The notes: generated by a model from the sequence alone, not told the origin. A stretch of DNA of 64,000 bases from Aquisalibacillus elongatus (GCF_003843875.1 NZ_RKRF01000007.1:1-64000); one strand, 5' to 3'; numbered from the stretch's first letter, positions 1-9,118 are shown. Made by a program: numbers and translations.

Positions 1-42
1 ACACGTGGAGCTGACGGATACTAATCGATCGAGGACTTAACT
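1..42 (+). rRNA. 23S rRNA, 3' end only (partial)
   Basis: The first bases (GAGCTGACGGATACTAATCG, then a GAGGACTTAA end) match the conserved 3' terminus of bacillar 23S rRNA. The rest of the gene lies left of the window. About 75 bases of spacer separate it from the 5S gene, as in standard 16S-23S-5S operons. The exact mature end is estimated. Confidence 0.9.
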
Positions 43-116
43 TCGCAAGAAAAGACGTATTCGTCTTTGGCAGTTCGTATTTAGTTTTGAAGGTGCTTAG
101 CACCAATAACATAAGA

Positions 117-233
117 GTCCGGTGGCGATGGCAGAGAGGTCACACCTGTTCCCATGCCGAACACAGCAGTTAAGCTCTCTAGCGCCGATGGTAATTGGGG
201 TGTTTCCCCTGTGAGAGTAGGACGCCGCCGGGC
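117..233 (+). rRNA. rrf: 5S ribosomal RNA
   Basis: The sequence has the canonical 5S landmarks: GGTGGCGAT near the 5' end, CACACCTGTTCCCATGCCGA, CAGTTAAGCTC, and a GAGAGTAGGACGCCGCCGGG 3' end that pairs with the 5' end. Its length of about 117 nt is normal. It is the last gene of the rRNA operon and is followed at once by a strong terminator. Confidence 0.96.
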
Positions 234-237
234 ATCA

Positions 238-279
238 GATAAGAGCTACTAGATTTAATCTAGTAGCTCTTATCTTTTT
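238..279 (+). terminator. rRNA operon terminator
   Basis: A perfect 17-bp inverted repeat (238-254 with 258-274) closes on a 3-nt loop and is followed by a T run. It ends transcription five bases after the 5S gene. Confidence 0.93.
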
Positions 280-448
280 GTCCAATGGTCTAAAGTAACT
301 GCAAAAAGGTCTGAAAAATTAACAATATAAAATACATTAGATTTTTAAAGGACTTAATGTCTTTTTATATCATTAAACATACTTTTGTGGTATTTTCTAT
401 TAGTGAGTTAGGAAAAGATATGGTTAGAGAAACAAGGAGGCTGTACAT

Positions 449-1852
449 ATGAGCCGTGATGAGCATATAGAACCCGTAGAATACATCGCAAACATTGAAA
501 GTCTAGATCGTAAAGGGTCAGGACAAGCAGTGGTTTGGCGTGAGAATGAATTAGGAAATCCAAAGAAATTAAAATTAGTCGTACCACAAACGATCCCTGG
601 AGAAAAAGTAAAAGTAGATGCTTTATATCCAACAAAAAAGTGGAGTAAAACAAACTTAAAAGAAGTGATTGATGCAAGTCCTGAGCGGACAATTGCACCT
701 TGCCCTCATTTTGATATTTGTGGAGGATGCGTTTGGAAGCATTGGGATTACTCAGGCCAATTAAACTATAAAACCGAGTATGTAAGGAAAGCATTAGAAA
801 GCCAAGGTTTTGACCCAGAAATAGTCAAACCTACAATTGGCATGGATCGCCCGTGGGACTACAGAAATAAAATGGAGTTTACGTTTTCTCCAGAAGGTCA
901 TATGGGGATGCACGAACAAGGCAATTTCAAAAATGTCTTTGACCTTGAGACGTGTTTAATTGCTAAGGACGATATGGTTAATGCTTCATTAGAAGTGTCA
1001 AAATGGGCAAAGGATCACGGACTAAAGGGGTATGAAAAGGAAGAACATGTTGGTTTACTTCGTCATCTAATGGTTCGTCAGTCGTTTACAACCGGTGAGA
1101 TCATGCTAGCGGTTGTCGCAACTGAACCACCAAAAGGTGAGCTGAAACCAGTTGTCGATGATCTCATTCAACGGATTCAGCCATACGATAAAGTCAAAAG
1201 TTTACTATGGTTGGAAAACACACTTTGGGCGGATCAATTACAAGCAGAAGATGTATATGTATTAGATGGTCGTGACTTCATTTATGATGAGATATACGGA
1301 TACCAATATCGCTTGTGGTTTGACACCTTTTTCCAAACGAACCCGACACAAGCAGAAAAGCTAATAGACTTAGCCATAGAACTCGGAAATCCGCAACCAC
1401 ACGAAAAAATGATTGATCTATTCTGTGGTGTAGGAACTTTCTCATTACCATTCGCCAAACGAGTGAATCAATTAGCAGGTGTTGAAATTGTCGAAAGTTC
1501 CATTGAATCGGCAAAACGAAATGCGATCGAAAACGGCATAGACAACACCCACTTCTTAGCAAAAGACGCCCGCCGTGGAATCGATCAAGTTTTAGAAGAC
1601 TTCGGACAACCAGACATTTTATTATTAGACCCACCACGTTCAGGTGCTGGTGGCAAAGTTATGCGTCGAATCGGCCGTTCGAAACCAAAACGAATCGTCT
1701 ATGTATCGTGTAACCCAAGCTCATTTGCAGAAGATGTAGCTGAACTAGCACCATTTAATTACGAACTTAAATCTGTGCAACCAGTTGATTTGTTTCCGCA
1801 TACGGTGCATGTGGAATTAGTTAGCGAAATTATATTAAACGAAGAAGAATAG
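449..1852 (+). CDS. rlmD: 23S rRNA (uracil-5-)-methyltransferase, RlmD/RumA (YefA) family
   Basis: A 467-aa SAM-dependent enzyme that makes 5-methyluridine in 23S rRNA. The N-terminal region (about 8-70) has the beta-rich TRAM type RNA-binding pattern. A cysteine cluster CPHFDICGGC, the likely iron-sulfur site, starts near residue 84. The methylase core has FFQTNP, the SAM motif DLFCGVGTFS, the DPPRSG motif, and VSCNP with the nucleophilic cysteine near the C-terminus. A strong AAGGAGG site sits 9 nt before the ATG. It stands alone with its own terminator, just downstream of an rRNA operon whose product it would modify. The family is clear; whether it modifies one or two uridines (RlmD or RlmCD type) cannot be read here. 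Confidence 0.93.
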   Translation: MSRDEHIEPVEYIANIESLDRKGSGQAVVWRENELGNPKKLKLVVPQTIPGEKVKVDALYPTKKWSKTNLKEVIDASPERTIAPCPHFDICGGCVWKHWDYSGQLNYKTEYVRKALESQGFDPEIVKPTIGMDRPWDYRNKMEFTFSPEGHMGMHEQGNFKNVFDLETCLIAKDDMVNASLEVSKWAKDHGLKGYEKEEHVGLLRHLMVRQSFTTGEIMLAVVATEPPKGELKPVVDDLIQRIQPYDKVKSLLWLENTLWADQLQAEDVYVLDGRDFIYDEIYGYQYRLWFDTFFQTNPTQAEKLIDLAIELGNPQPHEKMIDLFCGVGTFSLPFAKRVNQLAGVEIVESSIESAKRNAIENGIDNTHFLAKDARRGIDQVLEDFGQPDILLLDPPRSGAGGKVMRRIGRSKPKRIVYVSCNPSSFAEDVAELAPFNYELKSVQPVDLFPHTVHVELVSEIILNEEE

Positions 1853-1865
1853 CATTTTAAAAGCA

Positions 1866-1900
1866 GAGAATGAGACGAATTTGTCTTATTCTCTTTTTTT
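1866..1900 (+). terminator. terminator after rlmD
   Basis: An 11-bp hairpin (GAGAATGAGAC with GTCTTATTCTC, one G-U pair) is followed by seven Ts, 14 bases after the rlmD stop. Confidence 0.88.
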
Positions 1901-1964
1901 ATCAATATTAAATGGATATTTATGTTAAGATGAATTTAATTTTAAAATAGAGGAGAATAATTTA

Positions 1965-2417
1965 ATGCAGATTCAATTTAAAGATATTAATAAATCCAAT
2001 TACATAGAGTGTGTAGAATTAGAGGTATATGATGAGCAAAAGGATTTTATAGCGCCAAATTGGTACTCTCTTTTAGAAGTTAGTTATGAAAGTGAAGAGA
2101 GGCATCCGATGGCAATCTATAAAGATGAGGTAATGATAGGGTTTATTATGTATGTGTTTTATCCAGCAGATGATGATTATCCACTAGATTCATGGTGGAT
2201 TGAACGATTGATGATTGATCAAAAGTATCAGAATAAAGGGTATGGAAAATCTACCTTAGAGAGGTTTATAAACTATTTTAGAAGTAAATATGGAAACGTT
2301 GAGTTACGAATAGCAACAGAACCAAATAATCTAACAGCTATTAAACTATATGAAAATACAGGATTTGTGAAAACAGGAGAATTTGCAGCAGACGAAGTTG
2401 TATTATTGAAGGAATAA
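1965..2417 (+). CDS. GNAT family N-acetyltransferase
   Basis: A 150-aa protein with a single GNAT fold. The acetyl-CoA loop is IDQKYQNKGYGKSTLERF around residues 88-105, a Q/K-x-x-G-x-G/A type signature. The C-terminal NLTAIKLYENTGFVKTGEF segment is the usual last GNAT strand-helix unit. GAGGAG lies 8 nt before the ATG. The segment PLDSWWIERLMID before the loop is typical of spermidine/spermine-type acetyltransferases of bacilli, but the substrate is not certain. It lies 26 nt upstream of a second, unrelated GNAT gene. Confidence 0.82.
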   Translation: MQIQFKDINKSNYIECVELEVYDEQKDFIAPNWYSLLEVSYESEERHPMAIYKDEVMIGFIMYVFYPADDDYPLDSWWIERLMIDQKYQNKGYGKSTLERFINYFRSKYGNVELRIATEPNNLTAIKLYENTGFVKTGEFAADEVVLLKE

Positions 2418-2443
2418 TTATTTGAAAAAATAGGTAATAAATA

Positions 2444-3007
2444 ATGAATCCAATATTACTTGATATTCCAAAAAAATTAGAATCTGATAGGTTAATACTA
2501 CGTGCACCTAAACCATCTGGGGACGGTGAAATTGTAAACAAAGCCATAAAGGCCTCGATTAATGAACTAAAACCTTGGCTGCCCTTTGCTCAAAAGTTAC
2601 CTACTATTGAAGAAACAGAAGCTAACTTAAGAAATGCGCATATAAATTTCTTGAAAAGAACAAGCTTTCGTTTTCTTATATTCCACAAAGACACAAACGA
2701 ATTTATTGGAACGACAAGTTTTGAATATGTAGATTGGAATATCCCCAAATGCGAAATTGGCTACTGGATTAATACTGAATTCAGTGGAAATGGGTACATC
2801 TTAGAAGCAGTGGAAGAATTAATTGACTTCGGATTTCAACAAATCAAATTTAATAGGATTGAAATTAAGTGTGAGTTCACAAATTATAAAAGTCGTGCCA
2901 TCCCTGAGAAACTAGGTTTTGAATTAGAGGGCATATTGAAAAATGAAGATTTGTCTGCTGATGGTAGTACACTGACTGATACTTGTATATACGCGAGGGT
3001 TAATTAA
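2444..3007 (+). CDS. GNAT N-acetyltransferase, RimJ/RimL (ribosomal-protein alanine acetyltransferase) type
   Basis: A 187-aa protein. It opens with the RimJ/RimL-like ESDRLILRAPKPSDG pattern (here with a G insertion) and contains EIGYWINTEFSGNGYILEAV as the acetyl-CoA site, followed by RIEIKCEFTNYKSRAIPEKL and GFELEGILKN, the standard end of this subfamily. Such enzymes acetylate N-termini of proteins or small amines; the target here is unknown. It is probably co-transcribed with the preceding GNAT gene. The ribosome binding site is weak (AGGT). Its stop overlaps the convergent gene to the right by 4 bases. Confidence 0.85.
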   Translation: MNPILLDIPKKLESDRLILRAPKPSGDGEIVNKAIKASINELKPWLPFAQKLPTIEETEANLRNAHINFLKRTSFRFLIFHKDTNEFIGTTSFEYVDWNIPKCEIGYWINTEFSGNGYILEAVEELIDFGFQQIKFNRIEIKCEFTNYKSRAIPEKLGFELEGILKNEDLSADGSTLTDTCIYARVN

Positions 3008-3732
3008 CTTCTGAACACGTATGACAAGTCTGCTTTTAATCTGTTAAAAATATAAGAACAAGCATTTTCATCATTTTTATAAGTCTTAAACGCCTCAATA
3101 TCCTGACCCTCAAAATGATAAACCGTCACCTCCTTATTATCAGGATTCACAACCCAGTATTCCTCGACACCGCATGACATATAGAGGTCGAGTTTAAGAA
3201 TCAAATCTTTCTTTCGTGTGCTTTCCGACAGAACTTCAACAACCAATGACGGGACACCCTTATAGTAATCGTCTTCACCTAAATGTTTCTCTAAATCGCA
3301 AATGACCATTAAATCAGGTTGAACCATGTTCATTTCTTCGGTTGAAGGTCTTTTCAATTCAATATCAAAAGGCGCAACAAATGGCGTACACTCGTTTTCT
3401 GCAAAAAAGTTAGAGAAGGTAGCATGCAATTGACCAACCGCATACTGATGAGATACTTTTGGTGAAGCGAGCAAGTAGATCTCGCCATCGATATACTCAA
3501 CCCTCTCATCTGATTCCTTTCTTAACTGTAAAAATTCATGATAAGTTGCTTTTTCGCCATAACCGAATACAGGTAAATTTTCATTAACCCGCTGTGGTAC
3601 ATCACTATGTTTCACACTTGTTGTTAGCCTTGCAATCTCAGTCCCGTTTCGTGTAATCACAATATCTTCATTTGCCGCTAACAATAAATACTTACCGAAA
3701 TTATTTTGCAGTTCAGTGGAGTTGATTCTCAT
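3004..3732 (-). CDS. Phd/YefM-like antitoxin domain fused to Uma2-family nuclease-like domain
   Basis: A 242-aa protein. Residues 1-40 (MRINSTELQNNFGKYLLLA, then a VITRNGTEIARLT stretch) match Phd/YefM antitoxin DNA-binding domains. The remainder matches the Uma2 (DUF820) PD-(D/E)XK family: EYIDGEIYLLASP, VQPDLMVIC, GVPSLVVEVLSEST and EEYWVVNPDNK, with the D and E-x-L catalytic-like residues present. Uma2 proteins are usually 180-200 aa without a DNA-binding head, so this is a fusion. The start is placed at the ATG at 3732 because GGGGGTG lies 6 nt ahead of it; an ATG 15 nt upstream would overlap that site. The near-perfect palindrome just upstream suggests autoregulation. Its function (nuclease, antitoxin or toxin) is not established. 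Confidence 0.8.
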   Translation of the reverse strand: MRINSTELQNNFGKYLLLAANEDIVITRNGTEIARLTTSVKHSDVPQRVNENLPVFGYGEKATYHEFLQLRKESDERVEYIDGEIYLLASPKVSHQYAVGQLHATFSNFFAENECTPFVAPFDIELKRPSTEEMNMVQPDLMVICDLEKHLGEDDYYKGVPSLVVEVLSESTRKKDLILKLDLYMSCGVEEYWVVNPDNKEVTVYHFEGQDIEAFKTYKNDENACSYIFNRLKADLSYVFRS

Positions 3733-3751
3733 ACATAACACCCCCATTTAA

Positions 3752-3780
3752 ATAAAGTTAGCTAACTTAGCTAACTTTAT
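3752..3780. promoter_or_regulatory. 29-bp palindromic operator candidate upstream of the Phd-Uma2 gene
   Basis: ATAAAGTTAGCTAAC continues into its mirror image TTAGCTAACTTTAT, with only the central base unpaired. It overlaps the region where the minus-strand promoter should lie (TATA-rich DNA follows to 3790). Phd-type antitoxins repress their own promoters by binding such palindromes, so this is the likely site. The binding itself is inferred. Confidence 0.6.
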
Positions 3781-3797
3781 TATATATTTTCCAACAC

Positions 3798-3826
3798 AAA
3801 AAAAAAGCCCCCTTACTCAGAGAGGC
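3798..3826 (-). terminator. terminator after gbsR
   Basis: On the minus strand a GCCTCT stem pairs (with wobble) to GGGGGC over a 7-nt loop, followed by nine Ts. It lies 20 bases beyond the gbsR stop. Confidence 0.65.
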
Positions 3827-3845
3827 TGCGTTCTTAACCCTATTC

Positions 3846-4418
3846 TTACTTTTTCTCTTTTTCCGATTCCTCAATCGGCAAAAACTCAAAAATCTCACCG
3901 GATTCAATCGACTCGGCTAGTCGTTCGAGCCAGTGGCAGTAGCGTTTGTAATCCTCTAGTTGCTGGATGTCTCGTCTAGCGTGATCCTTCATTTCTTCAT
4001 CAATCTCATCATCATCTACAATTTGTTGCAGTTCGTCAATGGCATATTGGATCGCGGTCAAATTCAACTTAGCTTCGCGCTCCCATTTATCACCAAAGAA
4101 ATGGGCGAAGTATTGGAAGAAATCCTTTTCTGCCATGAATAAGTCCTTACGAGAGCCTTTTCTCCATACTTTCTTAACAATGTTGATATCTTGTAACTTT
4201 CGTACAGCTGTACTCATACTTGGCTTACTCATGCCAAGATCATCTTTCATGTCATCCAAAGTCAATGGAGCATGTTTGAAATACATGGTCGCGTACAACC
4301 TTCCAATAGAAGGTGTCACCCCATACAAATCCATCGTTTCGGCAATTGCGTTGATGACGGTGCGTTCAGCATCTTCAAGCATTTCCTCGGCTTTTTGTTG
4401 CTTTTGATCTTCCGCCAA
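3846..4418 (-). CDS. gbsR: GbsR/MarR-type choline-responsive repressor
   Basis: A 190-aa regulator with the GbsR architecture: a helix-turn-helix of MarR type (PLTLDDMKDDLGMSKPSMST) followed by a long acidic helical C-terminal half (DDDEIDEEMKDHARRDIQQL, LERLAESIESGEIFEF). In B. subtilis GbsR represses betaine-synthesis genes and the choline importer OpuB and is released by choline. Here it is divergent from gbsA-betA, the expected place. TTG at 4418 is preferred because AAGAAGGG lies 6 nt upstream. A GTG at 4439 with a weaker AGGA would add seven residues. Two matching inverted repeats in the divergent gap are the likely operators. Confidence 0.87.
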   Translation of the reverse strand: MAEDQKQQKAEEMLEDAERTVINAIAETMDLYGVTPSIGRLYATMYFKHAPLTLDDMKDDLGMSKPSMSTAVRKLQDINIVKKVWRKGSRKDLFMAEKDFFQYFAHFFGDKWEREAKLNLTAIQYAIDELQQIVDDDEIDEEMKDHARRDIQQLEDYKRYCHWLERLAESIESGEIFEFLPIEESEKEKK

Positions 4419-4467
4419 TGAAAACCCTTCTTTCTTCACTAAATTTCCTATTTATTAAATTAAAACG

Positions 4468-4485
4468 GTTAAATATAAATTTAAC
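4468..4485. promoter_or_regulatory. Inverted repeat GTTAAA-n6-TTTAAC (candidate GbsR operator 1)
   Basis: A perfect inverted repeat (GTTAAAT, four bases, ATTTAAC) lies 50 nt upstream of the gbsR start. A similar element lies next to the gbsA promoter, and looser versions lie upstream of the betaine-binding lipoprotein gene. Assignment to GbsR is inferred from position and recurrence. Confidence 0.5.
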
Positions 4486-4543
4486 TACCTTAACTCTAAC
4501 TATACCTTAATTTGGTACAAAATCAAAGTTTAATTTCTACTGG

Positions 4544-4572
4544 TTTACAAAAAATATCCACTGTGATATATT
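4544..4572 (+). promoter_or_regulatory. gbsA promoter (SigA type)
   Basis: TTTACA at 4544-4549 and TATATT at 4567-4572 are separated by 17 bp, a near-consensus SigA promoter about 60 nt before the gbsA start. The GTTAAA-type repeats begin 7 nt after the -10 box, where a bound repressor would block transcription. Confidence 0.7.
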
Positions 4573-4587
4573 TAAAATGTTAAATAC

Positions 4588-4605
4588 GTTAAAAAATAAT
4601 TTAAT
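4588..4605. promoter_or_regulatory. Inverted repeat GTTAAA-n6-TTTAAT (candidate GbsR operator 2)
   Basis: One arm matches the repeat at 4468-4485 exactly and the other differs by one base. It lies just downstream of the predicted gbsA transcription start, with an extra GTTAAA at 4579-4584. A roadblock-type repressor site is a reasonable reading. Confidence 0.45.
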
Positions 4606-4630
4606 AAAATAAACATAGGGAGGAAGCCTC

Positions 4631-6097
4631 ATGAAACAAATGTACATTAACGGGGAATGGACGGAATCCCAATCCGGAAATACAAGAGACATTATAAACC
4701 CGTATAACCAAGAAAATATCGCAACTGCTGCTGAAGGGGACGTAGAAGATGCGAATTCAGCAATCTCAGCGGCTCGTAAAGCTTTTGACAATGGTGAGTG
4801 GGCTCACACACCAGCAAGTGAACGTGGCAAAAAAGTTTACCAAATCGGTAATTTAATCGCGCGAGATCGTGAAGAGTTAGCGGAGCTTGAAACGCTTGAT
4901 ACTGGTAAAACGTTAGAAGAAAGTCTAGCGGACATGGACGATATCGCTGAGGTCTTTCGCTACTTTGGCGGTTTAGCTGACAAAGACGGCGGCGAAATCA
5001 TTGAGTCACCGATTCCAAACAGTCAAAGTAAAGTCGTTCGTGAACCAGTAGGAGTTTGTGGTCAAATCACGCCTTGGAACTATCCACTTCTTCAAGCTGC
5101 GTGGAAAATCGCGCCAGCATTAGCAGCAGGTAACACCATCGTGATGAAGCCGAGTGAAATCACACCTTTAACAACTGTCAAAGTAACAGAATTAATGGAA
5201 GAAGTCGGATTTCCTAAAGGTGTTGTGAACCTTGTACTTGGCGCAGGCGCAACTGTCGGTAACGAATTAGCGGTCAGCCATGACGTTGACTTAATTTCGT
5301 TTACAGGCGGAATCGACACTGGTAAGAAAATCATGCAAGCGGCAAGCGGTAATGTGAAAAAAATCGCCCTTGAGCTTGGTGGGAAAAATCCAAACGTCGT
5401 ATTCGCGGACGCAGATTTTGAAACAGCTGTAGACCAAGCGTTAAACGCTGTGTTCTTCCATGCCGGTCAAGTGTGCTCAGCTGGTGCTCGTCTAATAGTT
5501 GAAGATTCGATTCATGATGAATTCGTCGAAGCACTGGTTGAACGAACGAAGCGCATCAAACTAGGTAACGGTTTTGATGAAGATACACAATCAGGACCAC
5601 TCATCTCAGCAGAACACCGTGCCAAAGTGGAAGAGTATGTTGAGATCGGTAAAAAAGAAGGTGCCAAAGTGTTAATTGGCGGTGCTCGACCAGAAGACTC
5701 TGAGCTACAAGACGGCTTTTTCTACCTACCAACGATTATGACAGAGTGCCGTTCAGATATGCGCATTGTACAGGAAGAAGTTTTCGGCCCAGTTCTAACA
5801 GTTGAACGTTTTAAATCTGAAGACGAAGCTGTTCGTCTAGCGAATGACACGATTTATGGCCTAGCAGGAGCTGTATGGACAACGGACGTAGATAAAGCTG
5901 AACGCGTATCAGCTCAACTACGCATGGGTACCGTTTGGATCAACGACTTCCACCCATATTTCGCACAAGCACCATGGGGCGGCTATAAACAATCAGGCAT
6001 TGGACGTGAGCTAGGTAAACCTGGATTAGAAGAATATACAGAAACGAAACATGTTTATCGTAATCTGAAGCCAGAACCGCTCAATTGGTTTAAATAA
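4631..6097 (+). CDS. gbsA: Betaine aldehyde dehydrogenase
   Basis: A 488-aa NAD(P)-dependent aldehyde dehydrogenase of full family length. It has the general-base glutamate in LELGGKNP (E248) and the catalytic cysteine in HAGQVCSAG (C282). The NAD-binding segment is [12 protein letters not shown] with [12 protein letters not shown]. The last step of betaine synthesis, betaine aldehyde to glycine betaine, is indicated by the close resemblance to GbsA/BetB and by the neighbours gbsR and betA. AGGGAGG precedes the ATG. It is co-transcribed with betA 41 nt downstream. Codon use is richer in GC than the island at 11-31 kb, in line with a resident gene. Confidence 0.92.
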   Translation: MKQMYINGEWTESQSGNTRDIINPYNQENIATAAEGDVEDANSAISAARKAFDNGEWAHTPASERGKKVYQIGNLIARDREELAELETLDTGKTLEESLADMDDIAEVFRYFGGLADKDGGEIIESPIPNSQSKVVREPVGVCGQITPWNYPLLQAAWKIAPALAAGNTIVMKPSEITPLTTVKVTELMEEVGFPKGVVNLVLGAGATVGNELAVSHDVDLISFTGGIDTGKKIMQAASGNVKKIALELGGKNPNVVFADADFETAVDQALNAVFFHAGQVCSAGARLIVEDSIHDEFVEALVERTKRIKLGNGFDEDTQSGPLISAEHRAKVEEYVEIGKKEGAKVLIGGARPEDSELQDGFFYLPTIMTECRSDMRIVQEEVFGPVLTVERFKSEDEAVRLANDTIYGLAGAVWTTDVDKAERVSAQLRMGTVWINDFHPYFAQAPWGGYKQSGIGRELGKPGLEEYTETKHVYRNLKPEPLNWFK

Positions 6098-6138
6098 TAC
6101 TAACGACGAATTTGAATGACTGCAAGGAGGTTCATAAC

Positions 6139-7827
6139 ATGAGTGAAACATTTGATTATGTAGTAATCGGCGGAGGAAGTGCAGGATCTGTCATGGGTAA
6201 CCGTCTAAGCGCAGACGGAAAGCGCAGTGTATTAATTTTAGAAGCAGGGCGCAGTGATTATCCATGGGATCTGTTAATCCAAATGCCAGCAGCCCTACCG
6301 TTCCCAGCTGGTAAAAGTCTATACGACTGGAAATACGAATCAGACCCTGAGCCTTACATGAACGGACGTCGCATCAAGCACGCTCGTGGTAAAGTGCTTG
6401 GCGGCTCAAGCTCTATTAACGGTATGATTTATCAACGTGGTAACCCAATGGACTATGAACGTTGGGGAGCTGACGAGGGTATGGAAACGTGGAACTTTGC
6501 CCACGTGCTTCCATATTTTAAACGTTTAGAAAACGCGCTTGCAGCCGACGCTGATGATGAATACCGTGGCACGAATGGTCCGGTAAAATTAGAGCGCGGT
6601 CCAGCGAAAAATCCATTATTCCAAGCTTTTTTTGAAGCAGCGGTTGAAGCAGGATACAACCGTACGCCTGATGTGAACGGCTACCGCCAAGAAGGATTCG
6701 GCCCGTTTGATAAACACGTTTATAAAGGTCGACGTTTTTCAGCATCACGAGCTTATTTAGACCCGGTGAAAAACCGTCAAAACTTAACGATCCGTACACG
6801 TGCGTTTGTGGAAAGTATCGATTTTGACGGAACACGCGCTAGTGGCGTAACGTACCGTCGTAACGGCAAAACACATCAAGTTAAAGCTCGGGAAGTTGTT
6901 TTAGCTGGTGGTGCGATTAACACGCCACAGCTCCTACAGTTATCTGGAGTTGGCGATGCTGAACACTTAGAGTCACTTGGAATCAAACCGATCGTGAATC
7001 TACCAGGTGTCGGTGAAAACCTTCAAGATCACCTAGAAGCTTACATCCAGTACACTTGTCCAGAGCCGGTTTCCATGCAACCAAGTTTAAATAAACTACG
7101 CATGCCGTGGATTGGTTTGCAGTGGTTACTCGGCCGAAAAGGTCCAGCGGCAACGAACCATTTCGAAGGCGGCGGATTCATCCGTTCAAACGATGAAGTG
7201 GATTACCCTAACTTAATGTACCACTTCTTGCCAGTGGCCGTTCGTTACGACGGGAAAAAAGCAGACACGAAACACGGTTTCCAAGTCCACGTTGGCCCAA
7301 TGTACTCGGATGCCCGAGGATCACTAAAAATTCGTTCAAAAGATCCACGCGAACATCCAAGTATGATTTACAACTATCTATCAACTGAACGCGATCGACA
7401 AGAGTGGATCGAAGCGGTTAGAAGAACAAGAGAAATTATGGAGCAGCCCGCAATCAAACCATATAACTCAGGCGAAATCTCACCTGGACCATCTGTTCAA
7501 ACAGATGAAGAAATCCTAGAATGGGTAAAAAATGACGCCGAAACAGCGCTCCACCCATCTTGTACAGCCAAAATGGGACCAGAATCAGACCCAATGGCGG
7601 TTGTCGACCCGAACACGATGAAAATCCACGGACTCGACAACGTACGTGTCGTCGATGCATCAGCTATGCCATATGTCACAAACGGCAACATCCACGCCCC
7701 CGTTTTAATGCTAGCTGAAAGAGCAGCAGACTTAATCTTAGGCAAAGAACCACTAAAACCTGAATATAAAGATTATTACCGTCATGGTGTTGACTCTGCT
7801 GATGCAGGCGTTGTCACTAGTAACTAA
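6139..7827 (+). CDS. betA: Choline dehydrogenase, GMC oxidoreductase family
   Basis: A 562-aa FAD enzyme that oxidises choline to betaine aldehyde. N-terminal FAD fold: [23 protein letters not shown] signature 1 is [20 protein letters not shown] and signature 2 is [16 protein letters not shown]. The C-terminal part has [11 protein letters not shown] with the catalytic histidine region and the [14 protein letters not shown] segment. The start at 6139 is set by AAGGAGG 9 nt upstream; an earlier ATG at 6112 lacks a site. B. subtilis uses the alcohol dehydrogenase GbsB for this step, while here the flavin enzyme BetA is paired with GbsA and GbsR, more like the staphylococcal cud locus. Confidence 0.92.
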   Translation: MSETFDYVVIGGGSAGSVMGNRLSADGKRSVLILEAGRSDYPWDLLIQMPAALPFPAGKSLYDWKYESDPEPYMNGRRIKHARGKVLGGSSSINGMIYQRGNPMDYERWGADEGMETWNFAHVLPYFKRLENALAADADDEYRGTNGPVKLERGPAKNPLFQAFFEAAVEAGYNRTPDVNGYRQEGFGPFDKHVYKGRRFSASRAYLDPVKNRQNLTIRTRAFVESIDFDGTRASGVTYRRNGKTHQVKAREVVLAGGAINTPQLLQLSGVGDAEHLESLGIKPIVNLPGVGENLQDHLEAYIQYTCPEPVSMQPSLNKLRMPWIGLQWLLGRKGPAATNHFEGGGFIRSNDEVDYPNLMYHFLPVAVRYDGKKADTKHGFQVHVGPMYSDARGSLKIRSKDPREHPSMIYNYLSTERDRQEWIEAVRRTREIMEQPAIKPYNSGEISPGPSVQTDEEILEWVKNDAETALHPSCTAKMGPESDPMAVVDPNTMKIHGLDNVRVVDASAMPYVTNGNIHAPVLMLAERAADLILGKEPLKPEYKDYYRHGVDSADAGVVTSN

Positions 7828-7884
7828 TTAACCCAAGAACTTACGATTAATTGTTTTACCCCCTTATAAAACATATAGATCGAG

Positions 7885-7924
7885 AGCACCAGATTGTTTG
7901 AAAGCAATTTGGTGCTTTTTTTAT
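7885..7924 (+). terminator. terminator after betA
   Basis: A 12-bp stem (AGCACCAGATTG with CAATTTGGTGCT, one G-U pair) over an 8-nt loop is followed by seven Ts. It closes the gbsA-betA operon. Confidence 0.92.
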
Positions 7925-7999
7925 CAAAAAAATTAGAAATTTATGCTAAAATTGAGTCTATGTAAATAAACAATCTGAAGTTTAAGGGTGGAATGTATA

Positions 8000-8449
8000 T
8001 TGAAGAATCTATTAGTCTTGTTGTCCATGAGTATCATACTATTAGCTGGGTGTAATCTAAGCTCAGATGAATCTTTGTCTTTCAAAGAAGTGGACAAAGA
8101 AGATCTAAGCAAAGATATTCAGTCCTTTTTTGATGGGGTTAAAGACCAAAATGGAGTTCATCTTCACTCTAATCGTGATGACAAAAATACGATGTACTTC
8201 TATTTTAATGAAAGAAATGTTAATCAGGGTGAAGAAGCCGTTTATTTCACAGACTTTGATTTAGAAGCAGATGGGGATACATTAAAGATTTTATATGAAA
8301 GTGATCAAACGCTAGATTATTCAGATAATTCTATTAAGAACGAAGTGTATTTAAAAGTAAACTTAGATCAAAATTACGAAACAATAAGTGTGTTTAATAA
8401 CGGTGAAGAAACGCACTTTGGTACAGTTACAGCATGGTTAAGTAATTAA
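8000..8449 (+). CDS. Small lipoprotein of unknown function
   Basis: A 149-aa protein with a lipoprotein signal peptide: MKNLLVLLSMSIILLAGC, lipobox LLAGC. The mature part is acidic and soluble-looking, with no motif I recognise. TTG at 8000 is chosen because AAGGGTGG ends 8 nt before it, and the usual short positive N-terminus then follows. A GTG at 7988 lies inside that site. It is probably anchored on the outer face of the membrane. The next gene, 27 nt downstream, may share its transcript. No function is proposed. Confidence 0.75.
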   Translation: MKNLLVLLSMSIILLAGCNLSSDESLSFKEVDKEDLSKDIQSFFDGVKDQNGVHLHSNRDDKNTMYFYFNERNVNQGEEAVYFTDFDLEADGDTLKILYESDQTLDYSDNSIKNEVYLKVNLDQNYETISVFNNGEETHFGTVTAWLSN

Positions 8450-8476
8450 TAACGTTCTTTTTTTAGGAGAGAGACA

Positions 8477-9118
8477 ATGGAAAAAGTTATACAAGAGATT
8501 GCCAAGGCCATAAACACTCAATATAAAAAAATAATCATTGGCATTTCAGGTCACGGTGCTTCAGGAAAGACGACTTTTGCGAACAAACTAATAGAGCATT
8601 TAGACGAATCAGATGTGAATTATTTAAATACAGATCCGTATATCATGGGTTCAAAAATCAGGAAATACACCACGATTGACTATGAGTATCAAAATGAGAA
8701 CCATCAATTTAAAATGACAGCTTGTCACCCAGCTGCTCATCAAATAGATGCTTTAGAACGAGACATAAACATGATGAGGGAAGGCTTGGACTTTTACTCA
8801 ATTGAAACATCTTATGTAGAGAGCACATTAATGTCATCACAAAACAAAGTCAATATTGTAGAAGGCATGAGTGTGGCATTCATAGATCCAAATATAATAG
8901 ATTTAAACATCTACTTATACACTGATGGAGAAACAGAACTATTAAGAAGAGGGATTCGAGACGTATCTGAAAGAGGAACGGATCTTCAGTATTTAAAGCA
9001 ATCACATCGGCAGCGTCGAATTCAATATGAAATCTTCATGCACCCTTACCACCAAAACTTTGATGTTGTGATTAAAAACTCTAACAAAGGATATCATTTA
9101 GAGAAAAATAAATTATAA
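8477..9118 (+). CDS. Uridine-kinase-like P-loop NTPase
   Basis: A 213-aa protein. The Walker A motif GISGHGASGKTT at residues 22-33 and the layout NTDPYIMG (substrate-binding strand) and VNIVEGMSVAF (Walker B like) are those of uridine kinase/phosphoribulokinase folds. SERGTDLQYLKQSHRQRRIQY resembles their lid region with conserved arginines. The substrate is unknown; nucleoside or a small metabolite is likely. AGGAGAGAG precedes the ATG. A bidirectional terminator lies 30 nt beyond the stop. Confidence 0.72.
   Translation: MEKVIQEIAKAINTQYKKIIIGISGHGASGKTTFANKLIEHLDESDVNYLNTDPYIMGSKIRKYTTIDYEYQNENHQFKMTACHPAAHQIDALERDINMMREGLDFYSIETSYVESTLMSSQNKVNIVEGMSVAFIDPNIIDLNIYLYTDGETELLRRGIRDVSERGTDLQYLKQSHRQRRIQYEIFMHPYHQNFDVVIKNSNKGYHLEKNKL

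Noticed and set aside
408..794. Minus-strand frame over the start of rlmD
   Set aside because: It has no recognisable protein features and is covered by rlmD with clear motifs on the plus strand.
4039..4407. Plus-strand frames opposite gbsR
   Set aside because: The gbsR frame has family motifs and a terminator; the opposite frames lack ribosome sites.
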